Source: Actibacterium lipolyticum
GTDB lineage: Bacteria > Pseudomonadota > Alphaproteobacteria > Rhodobacterales > Rhodobacteraceae
Assembly (NCBI RefSeq): GCF_900184935.1
Contig: NZ_FXYE01000001.1
Location: 1,302,001-1,366,000 of the forward strand
Length of the DNA stretch: 64,000 nt
Reading direction: 5' to 3'
Under the pieces are notes generated by a model, which worked only from the letters and a program-made list of their open reading frames with translations, did no database searches and was not told where the DNA came from. The position numbers and the translations under genes were made by a program. Shown in pieces: positions 26,652 to 35,221 of the stretch (position 1 is the first letter of the stretch; every line of letters starts with the position of its first letter).

Positions 26652-28499
26652 TTAAGCTTCTGCTTTTTCTAACTTTTCAATTGCCGTCATCCACATGGCC
26701 TCTGCGCGGTCCAACCCGTTCATCACCTCGGCGTACTTCTTTTGCCAAACCTGTGCTTCGCTCAGGTTTTCAGGTTCGTACATTTCTGGCGCGGCCAGCT
26801 TTACTGCCAGCTTGTCACGCATCTCGTTCAGCTTTTCGACGCGCGCCTCGCATTTGCGAACCTCGGCGCGCAGCGACTGAACTTCATCTTTGCTGGCACG
26901 TTTGGGTTTTTCAACAGGTGCGGCGGTTTTGACAGGCTTATCGACTGTCAAAAGCAGCTTGCGATAAGATTCCAGATCATCCTCATAAGGGGCGACCTGA
27001 CCATCCTTTACCAACCACAACCGGTCCGCCACCATGCTAAGAAGGTGCATGTCGTGCGATACCAGAATGACCGCGCCGGTATAGGCGGTCAGCGCCTCGA
27101 CCAGTGCTTCGCGGCTTTGGATATCAAGGTGGTTGGTCGGCTCATCCAAGATCAAAAGGTGCGGCGCGTCCAGCGTTGCAAGCAACAGCGAAAGCCGCGC
27201 CTTTTGCCCACCTGACAGACGTCCAACTTCGGTTTCGGCCTGATCCGCGCCAAGGCCAAACCCGGCCAGTTTTGCACGAAGTTTTGATTGCATTACGCCG
27301 GGGCGCTCGCGCTGAAGGTGCTGCAGCGGAGTTTCGTCGATGTTCAACTCGTCCACCTGATGCTGCGCGAAGAAACCAATCCGCAACTTGTTAGAGGACG
27401 TCATGCGCCCACCCATCGGGTCAAGTCGGCCAGACAGCAGTTTGGACAGCGTGGATTTACCCTGACCGTTCTTACCCAGCAGCGCGATCCGGTCGTCTTG
27501 GTCAATCCGCAGGTTCAGCTTTTTCAGAACGGCCGTGTCGTCATAGCCAACCGATACGCTTTCCAGCGCGATGATCGGGGGCGACAGCTCTTCTGGGTCG
27601 GGAAAGGTGAAAACCGTGCGCGCCGCATCTTCGGGTGCGGTGATGGGTTGCATCTTTTCCAGCATCTTCACGCGGCTTTGCGCCTGCTTGGCCTTCGATG
27701 CTTTCGCCTTGAAGCGGTCCACAAAGCTTTGAAGGTGCGCGCGACGTGCGTCTTGCTTTTTGGCCTGCGCGGCCTGAACAGCGCGCTGTTCGGCACGTTG
27801 GCGGGCAAACTGGTCGTAGGGGCCTTGGTAAAAGGCCAGCTTCTTATCCTCCAGATGCAGAATCGCGCCCACCGCACGGTTCAACAGGCCGCGGTCGTGG
27901 CTAATAATAAGAACGGTGTGGGGGTATTTCGCCAAATAGGCCTCAAGCCAAAGCGCGCCTTCAAGGTCAAGGTAGTTGGTCGGTTCGTCCAACAACAGCA
28001 AGTCGGGCTGCGCAAACAGAACTGCCGCCAGCGCCACGCGCATACGCCAACCGCCCGAAAACGCCGAACAGGGCATTTGCTGTTCTTCGTCGTCAAAACC
28101 AAGGCCTTTCAGGATCGACGCGGCGCGCCCTTCGGCGGACCAGGCATCAATGTCTGCCAGACGCGTCTGTACTTCGGCGATGCGTGTTGGGTCGGTGGCT
28201 GTTTCGGCCTCGGCCAAAAGCTCGGCCCGTTCGGTGTCGGCGGCAAGGACCGTGTCCAACAACGTGGTCGAAGAAGAGGGGACCTCTTGCGCGACGCCCC
28301 CAATACGAGAGCGCGAGGGCAGGGAGATTCCGCCACCCTCCAGCGTCAGCTCGCCTTTGATCAGGCGAAAGAGCGTTGTCTTGCCTGTGCCGTTGCGGCC
28401 GACAAGGCCCACCTTATGGCCAGTTGGAATTACGGCAGAGGCCCCTTCGAAAAGGGGGCGGCCTTCGACTGAATATGATATATCGCTGATACGGAGCAT
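26652..28499 (-). CDS. ABC-F family ATPase
   Basis: Two ABC nucleotide-binding domains occur in one chain without membrane segments. The Walker A sites are GRNGTGKTT (about 34-42) and GKNGQGKST (about 338), with signature LSGGQKARL in the second domain and FSGGWRMRV in the first. Between them lies the charged P-site linker ([23 protein letters not shown]), and a coiled-coil C-terminal domain follows. These features define ABC-F translation factors related to Uup/EttA, which act at the ribosome. I start at [15 protein letters not shown] (28499); two in-frame ATGs upstream add up to six residues. Confidence 0.88.
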   Translation of the reverse strand: MLRISDISYSVEGRPLFEGASAVIPTGHKVGLVGRNGTGKTTLFRLIKGELTLEGGGISLPSRSRIGGVAQEVPSSSTTLLDTVLAADTERAELLAEAETATDPTRIAEVQTRLADIDAWSAEGRAASILKGLGFDDEEQQMPCSAFSGGWRMRVALAAVLFAQPDLLLLDEPTNYLDLEGALWLEAYLAKYPHTVLIISHDRGLLNRAVGAILHLEDKKLAFYQGPYDQFARQRAEQRAVQAAQAKKQDARRAHLQSFVDRFKAKASKAKQAQSRVKMLEKMQPITAPEDAARTVFTFPDPEELSPPIIALESVSVGYDDTAVLKKLNLRIDQDDRIALLGKNGQGKSTLSKLLSGRLDPMGGRMTSSNKLRIGFFAQHQVDELNIDETPLQHLQRERPGVMQSKLRAKLAGFGLGADQAETEVGRLSGGQKARLSLLLATLDAPHLLILDEPTNHLDIQSREALVEALTAYTGAVILVSHDMHLLSMVADRLWLVKDGQVAPYEDDLESYRKLLLTVDKPVKTAAPVEKPKRASKDEVQSLRAEVRKCEARVEKLNEMRDKLAVKLAAPEMYEPENLSEAQVWQKKYAEVMNGLDRAEAMWMTAIEKLEKAEA

Positions 28500-28617
28500 G
28501 CGGCCCATGTGCCCCATGCCGCAGCGCCCGTCAATCGCCGCTTTTCAAGCGCATCGCCCCATGTTAGCAGGGCCGCGATTTGAAACACCGAAACTTCGAA
28601 GCGAAAGAGGGACCGAC

Positions 28618-29040
28618 ATGGCCATTCAGCGCACCTTTAGCATCATCAAACCCGACGCAACCAAGCGTAACCTGACTGGCGCGATCAACGCCAAGCTGGA
28701 AGCCGCTGGCCTGCGCATCATCGCGCAAAAGCGTATCCACCTGACACCAGCACAAGCTGGCGTTTTCTACGAAGTCCACAAAGAGCGCCCATTCTACGGC
28801 GAACTGTGTGAATTCATGGCGTCCGAGCCAATCGTAGTTCAGGTTCTGGAAGGCGAAAACGCCATCGCGAAAAACCGCGAAGTTATGGGCGCAACCAACC
28901 CAGCCGAAGCTGACGAAGGCACGATCCGCAAAGAATTCGCCCTGTCGATCGGCGAAAACTCGGTTCACGGTTCCGACGCTGAAGAAACCGCAGCGGTTGA
29001 AATCGCTTACTTCTTCTCGGGTCTTGAACTGGTCGGCTAA
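28618..29040 (+). CDS. ndk: nucleoside diphosphate kinase
   Basis: The 140-residue enzyme moves gamma-phosphates between nucleotides through a phosphohistidine. H117 in [12 protein letters not shown] is the catalytic residue, and [14 protein letters not shown] and NLTGAI are standard. Length is normal. It ends by overlapping the convergent DUF4112 gene by 4 bases. Confidence 0.95.
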   Translation: MAIQRTFSIIKPDATKRNLTGAINAKLEAAGLRIIAQKRIHLTPAQAGVFYEVHKERPFYGELCEFMASEPIVVQVLEGENAIAKNREVMGATNPAEADEGTIRKEFALSIGENSVHGSDAEETAAVEIAYFFSGLELVG

Positions 29041-29435
29041 GCCGGTTCAGCCTCGAACGTAACAGCCGCCCGCGCCCATTCGGCGTGGGCGGTTTGCGTT
29101 TCAAGATAGCCGCGCAAAAGGGTTACATTCTTTGTGTTAGCATTCCATGCGATGTCGAACGCGTCACCGATCAGCGGAACAAAGCCGATGATCAAATCGA
29201 CGCCAACATTCAGCCCCATCCGGATAAGCATACGACGCGGCGCGCCCATCGTATGGGCCGATCGGATGATATAAGCGGCCGGAATCAGCGCCAAACTGTC
29301 GCCGACCACAGGGACAAACCCCAACATCGCGTCCAGTCCAAGCCGCAGTCCGGTCCCCGGCAGAGGAACCAGATTTTCCATGCGGTAGGCTAGTTTCTCT
29401 AGCGTAATCAATCTCTTTTCAATGTTATGATCCAT
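29037..29435 (-). CDS. DUF4112 membrane protein
   Basis: A 132-residue protein starting [20 protein letters not shown] contains the duplicated DUF4112 hallmark: two loops of the form GFVPVVGD and [11 protein letters not shown], each following a hydrophobic stretch. It is probably a small inner-membrane protein of unknown function. The ATG at 29435 lies inside a perfect inverted repeat and lacks a visible Shine-Dalgarno sequence; a longer frame from 29519 has no homology-like N-terminus. The unusual start region suggests leaderless translation or autoregulation. Confidence 0.75.
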   Translation of the reverse strand: MDHNIEKRLITLEKLAYRMENLVPLPGTGLRLGLDAMLGFVPVVGDSLALIPAAYIIRSAHTMGAPRRMLIRMGLNVGVDLIIGFVPLIGDAFDIAWNANTKNVTLLRGYLETQTAHAEWARAAVTFEAEPA

Positions 29436-29443
29436 AACATTGA
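29419..29443. promoter_or_regulatory. perfect 11-bp-arm inverted repeat over the DUF4112 start
   Basis: TCAATGTTATG (29419-29429) and CATAACATTGA (29433-29443) are exact reverse complements separated by ATC. The right arm contains the CAT that is the start codon of the DUF4112 gene on the minus strand. A 25-bp dyad of this quality is unlikely by chance and looks like a dimeric repressor operator or an RNA hairpin masking the start. Confidence 0.65.
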
Positions 29444-29627
29444 TATGGGGCTTCCGGCAGCGATTTAAAGAGCCGCGGATGGTCGTCGCGCGGATGAACT
29501 GGAAATGGCTGGCTCGCACTCAAGTGGTTTGGGTGAAGTTTTTGCCTAACTAATGTCCAGTTTGCCGCCTATTCAGAGTTCGGGCAGGCACCCTTAGTTT
29601 TTTTAACAAATAGCAGAAAGTCATAAG

Positions 29628-30038
29628 ATGAAGAGATTTTTCGCCGCAATAGGGTATTTCTGCGGTTCGTATTTGATTGGGAGTTTGTTCCTACTGGTTG
29701 CAACTATTTTGTTAGGTCGGCCTTTTGCAGTCGGCGGTTTGTTGGTCGCTTTTATCGCGGCCTATATCGCTGGTGATGCCTTTCAGAAACGCAGTGCTAC
29801 GCGTCCCAATCGCCTTGTTTCCGCGGGTCTTACCGCAGTCATGGGGGCCTTCATAATTGCGGTGCCTTTGCTGCGCTTGCGAATCCTTAATACGTTGGAA
29901 CAACCTGTTGAGATGCCACTGTGGATGCAGTCGGAATCCGTCTTCATCACGTCATTCATTACCTATTTCGTGGCGTTGCAGTTTGGCTTTTGGTTGGGGG
30001 CTAGAGGGATCGCCAAACGCCAAAAGGCCGTGGGATAA
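29628..30038 (+). CDS. four-helix membrane protein of unknown function
   Basis: The 136-residue protein has four hydrophobic segments (about 5-28, 32-48, 64-82 and 104-125) with short basic loops (QKRSATRPNR). No catalytic or transport motif is visible. It is preceded by a 192-bp AT-rich region shared with DUF4112. It broadly resembles small ABZJ_00895-type membrane proteins, but this is only a shape match. Confidence 0.6.
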   Translation: MKRFFAAIGYFCGSYLIGSLFLLVATILLGRPFAVGGLLVAFIAAYIAGDAFQKRSATRPNRLVSAGLTAVMGAFIIAVPLLRLRILNTLEQPVEMPLWMQSESVFITSFITYFVALQFGFWLGARGIAKRQKAVG

Positions 30039-30114
30039 CGCCAGTCGTAATCAGGCTTTGGGCGAAGCTTGCATTCAGAGCGATGGATGCAAGCTCGTTA
30101 CTACGGGTGTCGTT

Positions 30115-30438
30115 TCACCGCCGAACCCCGATTTCGTCTAAAATTTTTTCTAGCTCGCTCAACCCCACATCCATGTGTGCGGCTTTCAACGCATCAAACC
30201 GCTTTCGCAGGGCTTTCTTTTCTTCGCCCTTACAGTCATTCCACGGACGGCCCTGAAGGCCCATGACGATCACGTAATATCCGATGAAATGGGGCCGCTG
30301 GCCGTTTTCCAGCAGTCGGGCATAGGCGGCATCAGCGCCGAGGTCGCGCAACTCTTCCGCGGAATTGATATCAACGCGGGCAAACGCAGCCTCCATCGCG
30401 GGGCCAAGGTTGCGGATGGTTGAAACGGGGCTGGGCAT
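30115..30438 (-). CDS. TfoX C-terminal-domain protein
   Basis: The 107-residue protein corresponds to the TfoX/Sxy C-terminal domain alone: IRNLGPAMEAAFARVDINSAEELRDLGADAAYARLL is the helix-hairpin-helix-like part. The N-terminal Sxy domain is absent, as in many alphaproteobacterial copies. In gammaproteobacteria TfoX promotes competence gene expression, but a stand-alone C-terminal domain need not do so. Confidence 0.75.
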   Translation of the reverse strand: MPSPVSTIRNLGPAMEAAFARVDINSAEELRDLGADAAYARLLENGQRPHFIGYYVIVMGLQGRPWNDCKGEEKKALRKRFDALKAAHMDVGLSELEKILDEIGVRR

Positions 30439-30501
30439 GGGCGCCTACACTGCGGTTTTCACCAACTTAGCGGGGCGCCCATGAATTTGGAACCGTTCGG
30501 T

Positions 30502-30642
30502 TCAGATGCTGGCCCAGTCACTGATCAGCGTCGGCTTCGGCGCGGGCGCCGGTTTTGTCGCTGCGGACGTCGCACGGACCTGTTCATTGGTCTGCGATTG
30601 CCCGATGGGCTGCTTGGGTTTGGGTGGAAGGCGATTAGCCAT
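30502..30642 (-). CDS. possible small Pro/Ala-rich protein
   Basis: From ATG 30642 a 46-residue frame reads MANRLPPKPKQPIGQSQTNE and ends in TLISDWASI; AGGAG lies 8 bases upstream. It has no membrane segment and is probably disordered. The ribosome-binding site and the empty surroundings favour a real gene, but the composition gives no function and a chance frame cannot be excluded. Confidence 0.4.
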   Translation of the reverse strand: MANRLPPKPKQPIGQSQTNEQVRATSAATKPAPAPKPTLISDWASI

Positions 30643-30735
30643 TTCCATTGCTCCTGTTACAAAACGGGCGTCACGCAACGCCATGATTACTGATACAAAC
30701 GCCCATCCCGGCAGCCAGATGAGTGCGTATTTAGT

Positions 30736-30756
30736 AGAACACAATGATTATGTTCT
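30736..30756. promoter_or_regulatory. inverted repeat AGAACA-N9-TGTTCT
   Basis: AGAACA (30736-30741) and TGTTCT (30751-30756) are exact reverse complements separated by 9 AT-rich bases, an arrangement with dyad half-sites about 1.5 helical turns apart. It lies between the small minus-strand frame and the ars operon, so it could serve either. No regulator can be assigned. Confidence 0.35.
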
Positions 30757-30821
30757 CCCAATGGCGCACGGGGAAAATTTGATGACATGCAACAAATTGC
30801 GAGAATGCGTGATTGATCTCA

Positions 30822-30839
30822 AATTGTGAACAATTGTGA
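30822..30839. promoter_or_regulatory. tandem AATTGTGA repeats, 10-bp period
   Basis: AATTGTGA occurs at 30822-30829 and again at 30832-30839, one helical turn apart, with a weaker relative (AAATTGCGA) at 30794-30802. Helically phased direct repeats can mark cooperative binding sites. They lie about 90 bp before the arsR-arsC start. Confidence 0.35.
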
Positions 30840-30897
30840 GGCTGGGGTGGTGACTGGGCGCTTTTGTGGTCAGATCGAAAGAAATAACGCCTTTTCA

Positions 30898-30925
30898 GAA
30901 TCAAATGATTCCAGTATTCATGAAT
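30898..30925. promoter_or_regulatory. two adjacent dyads, candidate ArsR operator
   Basis: GAATCA-AA-TGATTC (30898-30911) and ATTCATGAAT (30916-30925) are both perfect palindromes and share the ATTC/GAAT theme. They end one base before the ATG of the ArsR-ArsC fusion, where a bound ArsR-type repressor would block transcription. No Shine-Dalgarno sequence is visible between them and the ATG. Confidence 0.5.
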
Positions 30926-30926
30926 T

Positions 30927-31775
30927 ATGGAATTATATAGCGCCTCTCAAATTCTGACGACACTTGGCCACGAAGGTCGACTTTCGGTCTTTCGTTTGCT
31001 GGCACGGCGGGCCCCGGATGGTGTGCGCCCGTCTGAAATCGCCGCTGCGTTGACGATGAAACCCAACACATTGTCGGTCTACCTGTCCGCGTTAGAGCGG
31101 GCAGGGCTTGTTTCATCAGAACGGCAGGGGAAGTCGGTTTTCTATTTCGCTCAGGTCGCTCAAATGGGCGCATTGGTCGACTTTCTTGTCGCCGATTGTT
31201 GCCGGGGCCGCCCTGATCTGTGCGCGCCAAAGGCCGCCGCAGTGCTTGGCGATGTCGCGCCAGCGTTGGGGCCGGTTTATAACGTGCTGTTTATCTGCAC
31301 TGGCAATTCGGCCCGGTCCATCTTTGCCGAAGCGATATTGAGGGCCGAAGGCGCGGGGCGGTTCAACGTATATTCGGCGGGCGTAAAGCCTTATTCAGAG
31401 CTGAACAGCTTTGCCGTTGAGGTGTTGGAGCGCCTTGGCCACGATGTTTCGGGCCTGCGATCAAAGAATATCGCAGAGTTTCAGGCGGACGGCTCCCCCA
31501 AGATGGATTTCGTTTTTACTGTTTGCGACGGTGCCGCGAACGAAGAATGCCCACCTTGGCCGGGGCAGCCCATCACCGCGCATTGGGGATTACCCGATCC
31601 GGTGAAGGCGGTCGGCACCGATGCCGAAAAAGCATACGCCTTTGCCAACACCTATTCACAAATGTTGCGAAGAGTTCAGGCATTTGTCGCCTTACCCATC
31701 GCCCAGTTGGACAAAATCTCTCTTCAGTCAAAGTTGGACGATATCGGCCAGTTCAAAGACACAAACCCCGAGTGA
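30927..31775 (+). CDS. ArsR repressor - arsenate reductase (ArsC) fusion
   Basis: The 282-residue protein joins an ArsR/SmtB winged helix (about 5-95) to a low-molecular-weight phosphatase-type arsenate reductase (about 115-260). The regulator ends in C91, C92 and C99 ([10 protein letters not shown]), a likely As(III) site. The reductase carries the P-loop CTGNSARS with nucleophile C124, plus C200 ([11 protein letters not shown]) and C208 for the disulfide relay. One protein could thus reduce arsenate and sense arsenite. It heads an operon with the GAPDH and ArsJ genes. There is no clear ribosome-binding site; translation may be leaderless. Confidence 0.88.
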   Translation: MELYSASQILTTLGHEGRLSVFRLLARRAPDGVRPSEIAAALTMKPNTLSVYLSALERAGLVSSERQGKSVFYFAQVAQMGALVDFLVADCCRGRPDLCAPKAAAVLGDVAPALGPVYNVLFICTGNSARSIFAEAILRAEGAGRFNVYSAGVKPYSELNSFAVEVLERLGHDVSGLRSKNIAEFQADGSPKMDFVFTVCDGAANEECPPWPGQPITAHWGLPDPVKAVGTDAEKAYAFANTYSQMLRRVQAFVALPIAQLDKISLQSKLDDIGQFKDTNPE

Positions 31776-31800
31776 TCGGCAGAATACCAAAGGGAATACC

Positions 31801-32811
31801 ATGACGAATATCGCGATCAACGGCTTGGGCCGTATGGGCAAACTTGTGCTGCGGGCCATGTTTGATCAGGGCTTGCCGGGCAATATCGTGCTGTTGAACG
31901 ACATCGCGGGAAACCCCGAACAGCACGCGCTGTTGGTGGAGTTTGACACCGTCCACGGGCGCTGGCCTGCTGAGATTTCCCATGATGCAGACAGCCTGAC
32001 GATCAACGGCACGAAGATGCGGATGGTCAGCGAAAAGCGGATCGAGGATTTGCCGCTGAAAGAGCTTGGCGTTGATCTGGTCATCGACTGCACGGGTGTA
32101 TTCAAAACCGCCGAAAAGATCGCGCCCTATTATGCGGCGGGCGTGAAAAAGGTTGTCGTTTCGGCGCCGGTCAAAGATGGCGGTGCACTGAACCTTGTCT
32201 ATGGGGTGAATGACGACCTGTATGATGCTGAAAAGCATGATCTAATTACCGCTGCGTCCTGCACCACCAACTGCCTTGCGCCGGTGGTTAAGGTCATCCA
32301 CGAAGAGCTGGGGATTGAACACGGCAGCATCACAACGATCCATGATGTGACCAACACTCAAACCATCGTGGACCGCCCCGCAAAGGACATGCGTCGCGCC
32401 CGGTCTGCGCTGAATTCGCTTATCCCAACCTCCACAGGATCGGCCACCGCGATCACGCTGATCTACCCTGAGCTGACGGGTCGTCTGAACGGCCACGCGG
32501 TGCGGGTGCCGTTGTTGAATGCCTCGCTTACCGACTGCGTGTTTGAGGTGAAAAAAACGACCTCGGCCGAAGAGGTGAACGCCCTGTTCAAGAAATACGC
32601 CGAAGGTCCGCTGAAGGGCATTCTTGGATACGAAGAGCGCCCGCTGGTGTCGTGCGATTATGTGAACGATCCACGCTCGTCGATCATTGATGCGCAATCG
32701 ACCATGGTGATCAACGGCACGCAGGTCAAAATCTATGCGTGGTATGACAATGAGTGGGGCTATTGCTGCCGCCTGGCGGATGTGGCCCGCATGGTTGCAG
32801 GTCAGATGTAA
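31801..32811 (+). CDS. ArsJ-associated glyceraldehyde-3-phosphate dehydrogenase
   Basis: The 336-residue protein is a GAPDH paralogue with the NAD loop [10 protein letters not shown] and the catalytic [10 protein letters not shown] (Cys154). It departs from central-metabolism GAPDH at [19 protein letters not shown]. In arsJ operons this enzyme uses arsenate in place of phosphate to make 1-arseno-3-phosphoglycerate, the ArsJ substrate. It lies 25 bp after the ArsR-ArsC fusion and shares one base with arsJ (TAATG), which supports that role over glycolysis. Confidence 0.88.
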   Translation: MTNIAINGLGRMGKLVLRAMFDQGLPGNIVLLNDIAGNPEQHALLVEFDTVHGRWPAEISHDADSLTINGTKMRMVSEKRIEDLPLKELGVDLVIDCTGVFKTAEKIAPYYAAGVKKVVVSAPVKDGGALNLVYGVNDDLYDAEKHDLITAASCTTNCLAPVVKVIHEELGIEHGSITTIHDVTNTQTIVDRPAKDMRRARSALNSLIPTSTGSATAITLIYPELTGRLNGHAVRVPLLNASLTDCVFEVKKTTSAEEVNALFKKYAEGPLKGILGYEERPLVSCDYVNDPRSSIIDAQSTMVINGTQVKIYAWYDNEWGYCCRLADVARMVAGQM

Positions 32812-34064
32812 TGGAAACCACGGCGAAAAAGCCCGACGGGATGGTGGCCTATATGGCCGTCACGGCGGCCTATTGGGCGTTCATGCTGACCGATGGCGCG
32901 CTGCGGATGCTGGTGCTGCTGCACTTTCACACGCTGGGCTTTTCGCCGATCCAACTGGCCTATCTGTTCTTGCTTTACGAATTCATGGGCATGGTCACCA
33001 ACCTGTCGGCAGGGTGGATCGCGGCGCGGTTCGGGCTGACCTCTACGCTTTATGCGGGGTTGTCCATTCAGATCGTGGCGTTGGTCGCGTTGGCGCAGCT
33101 TGATCCGGGATGGTCGGTTGTCACGTCTGTCATCTTCGTCATGGCAGTGCAGGGCGCATCGGGCGTGGCGAAAGACCTGGCCAAGATGAGTTCCAAGTCC
33201 GCGGTAAAGCTGCTGGCCCCGGAAGGGGATGGCGCGTTGTTTCGCTGGGTTGCTGTGCTGACCGGATCAAAGAACGCGGTTAAAGGGTTCGGGTTCCTTT
33301 TGGGCGCGGCGCTTTTGGGGGTGTTCGGATTCACGACATCCATCATCGCTATGGCGGTGGTTCTGGCCGTGATCCTTGCCGGGGTCGCATCGTTTATGCC
33401 AAGCGGCCTGCCGCGCGGCAAGAAAAGCGCGAAGTTCCGCGAGGTGTTTTCCAAAGACCCGAACATCAACCGCCTTTCTGCGGCGCGCATGTTCCTGTTC
33501 GGCGCACGGGATGTTTGGTTCGTGGTCGGCATCCCGATCTATTTTCATTCGGTCCTGTCTGACGGCACCCACGCGGGCGACCGCGCGGCGTTCTTTCAGA
33601 TCGGCACGTTCATGGCGCTGTGGATCATCGCCTATGGCGCGGTGCAGGCGTGGGCGCCAAAGCTGTTGGGGGCCAAGGGCAAGCCTTTGTCGCAGATCAC
33701 CGGCTTGGCGTCTGTCTGGGTGGGGATGCTGACGCTGATCCCATTCGCGCTGGCCGGTGCTGCCTTCATCGCCGAAGAGCCGCAGACGTGGCTAACCTTA
33801 GTGCTGGTGGCCGGATTGTTGGTGTTCGGCTTTGTGTTTGCCGTGAATTCATCGCTGCATTCCTATCTGATCCTTGCGTTCACACAGGCCGATAGGGTGA
33901 CGATGGATGTGGGGTTTTATTACATGTCGAACGCAGCCGGGCGTCTGCTGGGTACGTTGCTGTCTGGGCTCAGCTATCAGATCGGCGGGCTGCCGCTGTG
34001 CCTTGCCACCGCAGGCACGATGGCAGGGCTTAGTTTTGTGATTGTAAGAAAGCTCGGGCGTTAG
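32811..34064 (+). CDS. arsJ: ArsJ organoarsenical efflux permease (MFS)
   Basis: The 417-residue protein is a 12-helix major facilitator with the conserved loop KDLAKMSSKSAVKLLAP between the two halves, typical of ArsJ. It exports 1-arseno-3-phosphoglycerate, which falls apart outside to release arsenate. It is coupled to the GAPDH gene by a 1-base overlap and converges on a hydrolase gene with a 4-base overlap. With the upstream genes it forms a full arsenate-resistance unit. Confidence 0.88.
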   Translation: METTAKKPDGMVAYMAVTAAYWAFMLTDGALRMLVLLHFHTLGFSPIQLAYLFLLYEFMGMVTNLSAGWIAARFGLTSTLYAGLSIQIVALVALAQLDPGWSVVTSVIFVMAVQGASGVAKDLAKMSSKSAVKLLAPEGDGALFRWVAVLTGSKNAVKGFGFLLGAALLGVFGFTTSIIAMAVVLAVILAGVASFMPSGLPRGKKSAKFREVFSKDPNINRLSAARMFLFGARDVWFVVGIPIYFHSVLSDGTHAGDRAAFFQIGTFMALWIIAYGAVQAWAPKLLGAKGKPLSQITGLASVWVGMLTLIPFALAGAAFIAEEPQTWLTLVLVAGLLVFGFVFAVNSSLHSYLILAFTQADRVTMDVGFYYMSNAAGRLLGTLLSGLSYQIGGLPLCLATAGTMAGLSFVIVRKLGR

Positions 34065-35032
34065 CCCCAGTTCCAGATCGCCGGAACAAAGCGATAGGCA
34101 TCCCCCATCGGCATTACATGCCCAACACCGGGGAAAGGGAAGTGATAGCCGACGACCGGTATCTTGTCGGTGGCCGCCATATCCAACAGCCGCTTGCGGG
34201 TTTTGACGGCAAGGTCGGGGTCGGTGTCGGTGTTGCCGACCCAATCTGGTCGCTCCATCGCGATATAGGCATGGGTCATCGTATCGCCTAGGGCGATCAG
34301 TTGCTGCCCATCACTTTCGATCCGCAGGGACATGTGGCCAAGCGTGTGGCCCGGCGTAAACATCAGCGAAACACCCGGCGCAACCTCGTACCCGTCCTGC
34401 GCCATCGTCCATTCCAACCCTTCGGTGGAAAGAGAGTTGACGGCACCAACAACAAATTGCTGCATCTCTGGCGTGACCGAATTCACCAGCCCATCTTGCA
34501 TCCAATAGGCGTATTCATCGGCACCAATAATGTATTCGGCGTCTGGAAAGACCGGCTCGTCAAAATCGTCACGCACGCCCCAAACGTGATCTGGATGTGC
34601 GTGGGTGATGACGACATGGGTGATCGAGCTGTGGTCGATCCCTGCGTTGGTCAGATTGTCCAGCAACCGCCCAGCGGTGGGCAGGAACCGATCCCCCGAT
34701 CCAACATCGACCAAAACCACGGCATCGCCGGTTTCGATCACCACGTGGTTTGTGTGGGAATAATTCTGTTCGGTGGACAGGCGGTGTTCTTCAAGAAAGG
34801 CGATAACCTCGGCCGGGTCCGCGTTCACGCCAAGCCCGGACACTGGCAGGCCAAGGTGGCCGTCCGACACGATGGTGACCTTGGCAGAACCTACGTTGAA
34901 CCGGAAATGGGCAGGGTTCACCCGACCTGTTGCCGGCGAAATCTGCGCCCGGGCGGGCGTGGTCAGGGCAAGCGCGGGCGCAACAGCCGCTGCTTTCAGC
35001 AAAGCGCGACGGGTAGGGGTAAGGCGTTTCAT
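34061..35032 (-). CDS. periplasmic MBL-fold metallo-hydrolase
   Basis: The 323-residue protein starts with a twin-arginine-type signal (TPTRRALLKAAAVAPALALT, cleavage near ARAQ). The metallo-beta-lactamase fold shows HAHPDH near residue 145, D in ISLMFTPGHTLGH and GDTMTHAY, so both metal sites look intact. Export through Tat suggests that the metal is loaded in the cytoplasm. The substrate is unknown, and quorum-lactone or ester hydrolysis are only possibilities. It is convergent with arsJ but not part of that operon. Confidence 0.78.
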   Translation of the reverse strand: MKRLTPTRRALLKAAAVAPALALTTPARAQISPATGRVNPAHFRFNVGSAKVTIVSDGHLGLPVSGLGVNADPAEVIAFLEEHRLSTEQNYSHTNHVVIETGDAVVLVDVGSGDRFLPTAGRLLDNLTNAGIDHSSITHVVITHAHPDHVWGVRDDFDEPVFPDAEYIIGADEYAYWMQDGLVNSVTPEMQQFVVGAVNSLSTEGLEWTMAQDGYEVAPGVSLMFTPGHTLGHMSLRIESDGQQLIALGDTMTHAYIAMERPDWVGNTDTDPDLAVKTRKRLLDMAATDKIPVVGYHFPFPGVGHVMPMGDAYRFVPAIWNWG

Positions 35033-35221
35033 CGGATCCTCCCTGAATCTGAACCGGTGTTTGGCATAGTGACCGCCGCCTCAGATAAATTCAAGGCTTC
35101 GAATGTGATCCGAGGTTCAAACCCATTGCATATTTGCCCCGGTAGTCCGAAAGTCGCATAGCCCCACTGGCCCAAATGGGGGAAAACGACCAATACCAAT
35201 GGGTTCAGGAAGGCAGAAACC

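Larger units (their letters stand above)
30439..30926. other. 488-bp region with repeats upstream of the ars operon
   Basis: Between the TfoX gene and the ars operon lies mostly non-coding sequence, AT-rich toward the right. It holds one possible 46-residue reading frame (30502-30642, minus), an inverted repeat at 30736-30756, tandem 8-mers at 30822-30839, and two dyads at 30898-30925 touching the arsR start. Confidence 0.6.

Noticed and set aside
27288-29040. Long plus-strand frames opposite the ABC-F gene, one running into ndk
   Set aside because: The ABC-F motifs on the minus strand are clear; the extension in front of ndk is not supported, as ndk begins at its own ATG (28618) with the expected N-terminus.
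35180-35200. ACGACCAAT upstream of coxD as another copy of the island element
   Set aside because: It lacks the CTA half, lies too close to the start codon, and no -10 box is found at the typical spacing.
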